The notes below the pieces were generated by a model. It was given only the letters and a program-made list of their open reading frames with translations. It made no database searches and was not told the DNA's origin. 64,000 bases of DNA, from assembly GCA_964557955.1 (NCBI GenBank), contig CAZLCS010000019.1, positions 1-64,000 of the forward strand. Direction: 5' to 3'. The position numbers and the translations under genes were made by a program. Positions 63,756-64,000 of the stretch are shown here, piece by piece; the stretch's first letter is position 1, and every line of letters begins with the position of its first letter. The DNA comes from JALOOX01 sp964557955 (GTDB taxonomy: Bacteria > Desulfobacterota > Syntrophobacteria > Syntrophobacterales > Syntrophobacteraceae).

Positions 63756-64000
63756 GATGCGCCTCATCTCTTCGAGGATGTTGGAGTAGCATTTCCCTTT
63801 CAGCCGGCGACTCTCGACAGGTGAAAAATCAATCCTTCAGAACCGCCGACATCGACCGGATCCCGTGCCTGAATCTCATATCCGCTGGACCACCTGCAGC
63901 AGTTTGCAGGAGCCAGGGAGAATGTCTGGAAAGTGAGCCCCACCAGCAGTCGTGTGATGAGGCGTCGTAGACGAAAACGACACCCAGCTACAGGAGGTGT

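Overview
The window is about 64 kb of GC-rich bacterial chromosome with dense, mostly housekeeping content. I see no rRNA, tRNA, CRISPR array, prophage or insertion sequence. The gene set points to an anaerobic Gram-negative of the Desulfobacterota, most likely a Syntrophobacter-like sulfate reducer or syntroph. The supporting traits are UGA-encoded selenoproteins of a glycine-reductase-type complex, an EtfA with an N-terminal ferredoxin domain, outer-membrane and lipoprotein genes, and many PAS/REC histidine kinases. The lineage is inference from gene content, not from a marker search.

Layout. 1-1872 (minus): a truncated FecR/DUF6600 secreted protein whose tail is a 34-residue Arg/Gln repeat. 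2781-7421 (plus): grdE-grdB-grdC-grdA. grdB and grdA each contain an in-frame TGA read as selenocysteine, so both look broken if TGA is taken as a stop. No grdD is present. 7428-8955 (minus): a Na+/Ca2+-exchanger-family transporter behind a yybP-ykoY-like (Mn2+) riboswitch and terminator. 9006-10800 (minus): a MarR regulator and an iron-sulfur protein, with matching palindromes in front of each. 10870-13789 (minus): hemW and lepA. 15172-18304 (plus): an unusual cassette of a secreted AMPK/CBM48-like domain protein, an ECF sigma factor, a membrane anti-sigma-like protein carrying a second copy of that domain, and a Gly/His-rich secreted protein. 18614-24564: a lipoprotein, an outer-membrane protein, a DUF1828-like protein, a histidine kinase with a decayed ATPase domain, and gltX.

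24964-39281 (plus) is a long biosynthetic run. It holds a lipoprotein, yceD-rpmF-plsX, an acyl-CoA dehydrogenase with etfB and ferredoxin-etfA, fabG-fabF, rpiB, glyA, ribD-ribE-ribBA-ribH and nusB. It joins phospholipid and fatty-acid synthesis to an acyl-CoA redox module and flavin synthesis. acpP is missing from its usual place between fabG and fabF. It lies instead at 43917-44165, overlapping the gene of a TetR regulator that has an operator-like palindrome upstream.

40153-43825 holds a periplasmic sensor-domain protein, a chemoreceptor and a lysozyme-like protein. 45253-46407 holds a Nudix hydrolase and a thermonuclease. 47052-49102 holds a DUF2914 protein and a fused CdaA-YbbR diadenylate cyclase. 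49071-54981 (minus) holds an orphan histidine-phosphotransfer-like protein, malQ, purA and a PfkB kinase. 55250-58218 (plus) holds rmuC and a REC-TPR protein. 58239-63755 (minus) holds a cupin and a three-gene signalling cluster (response regulator, PAS kinase, hybrid kinase).
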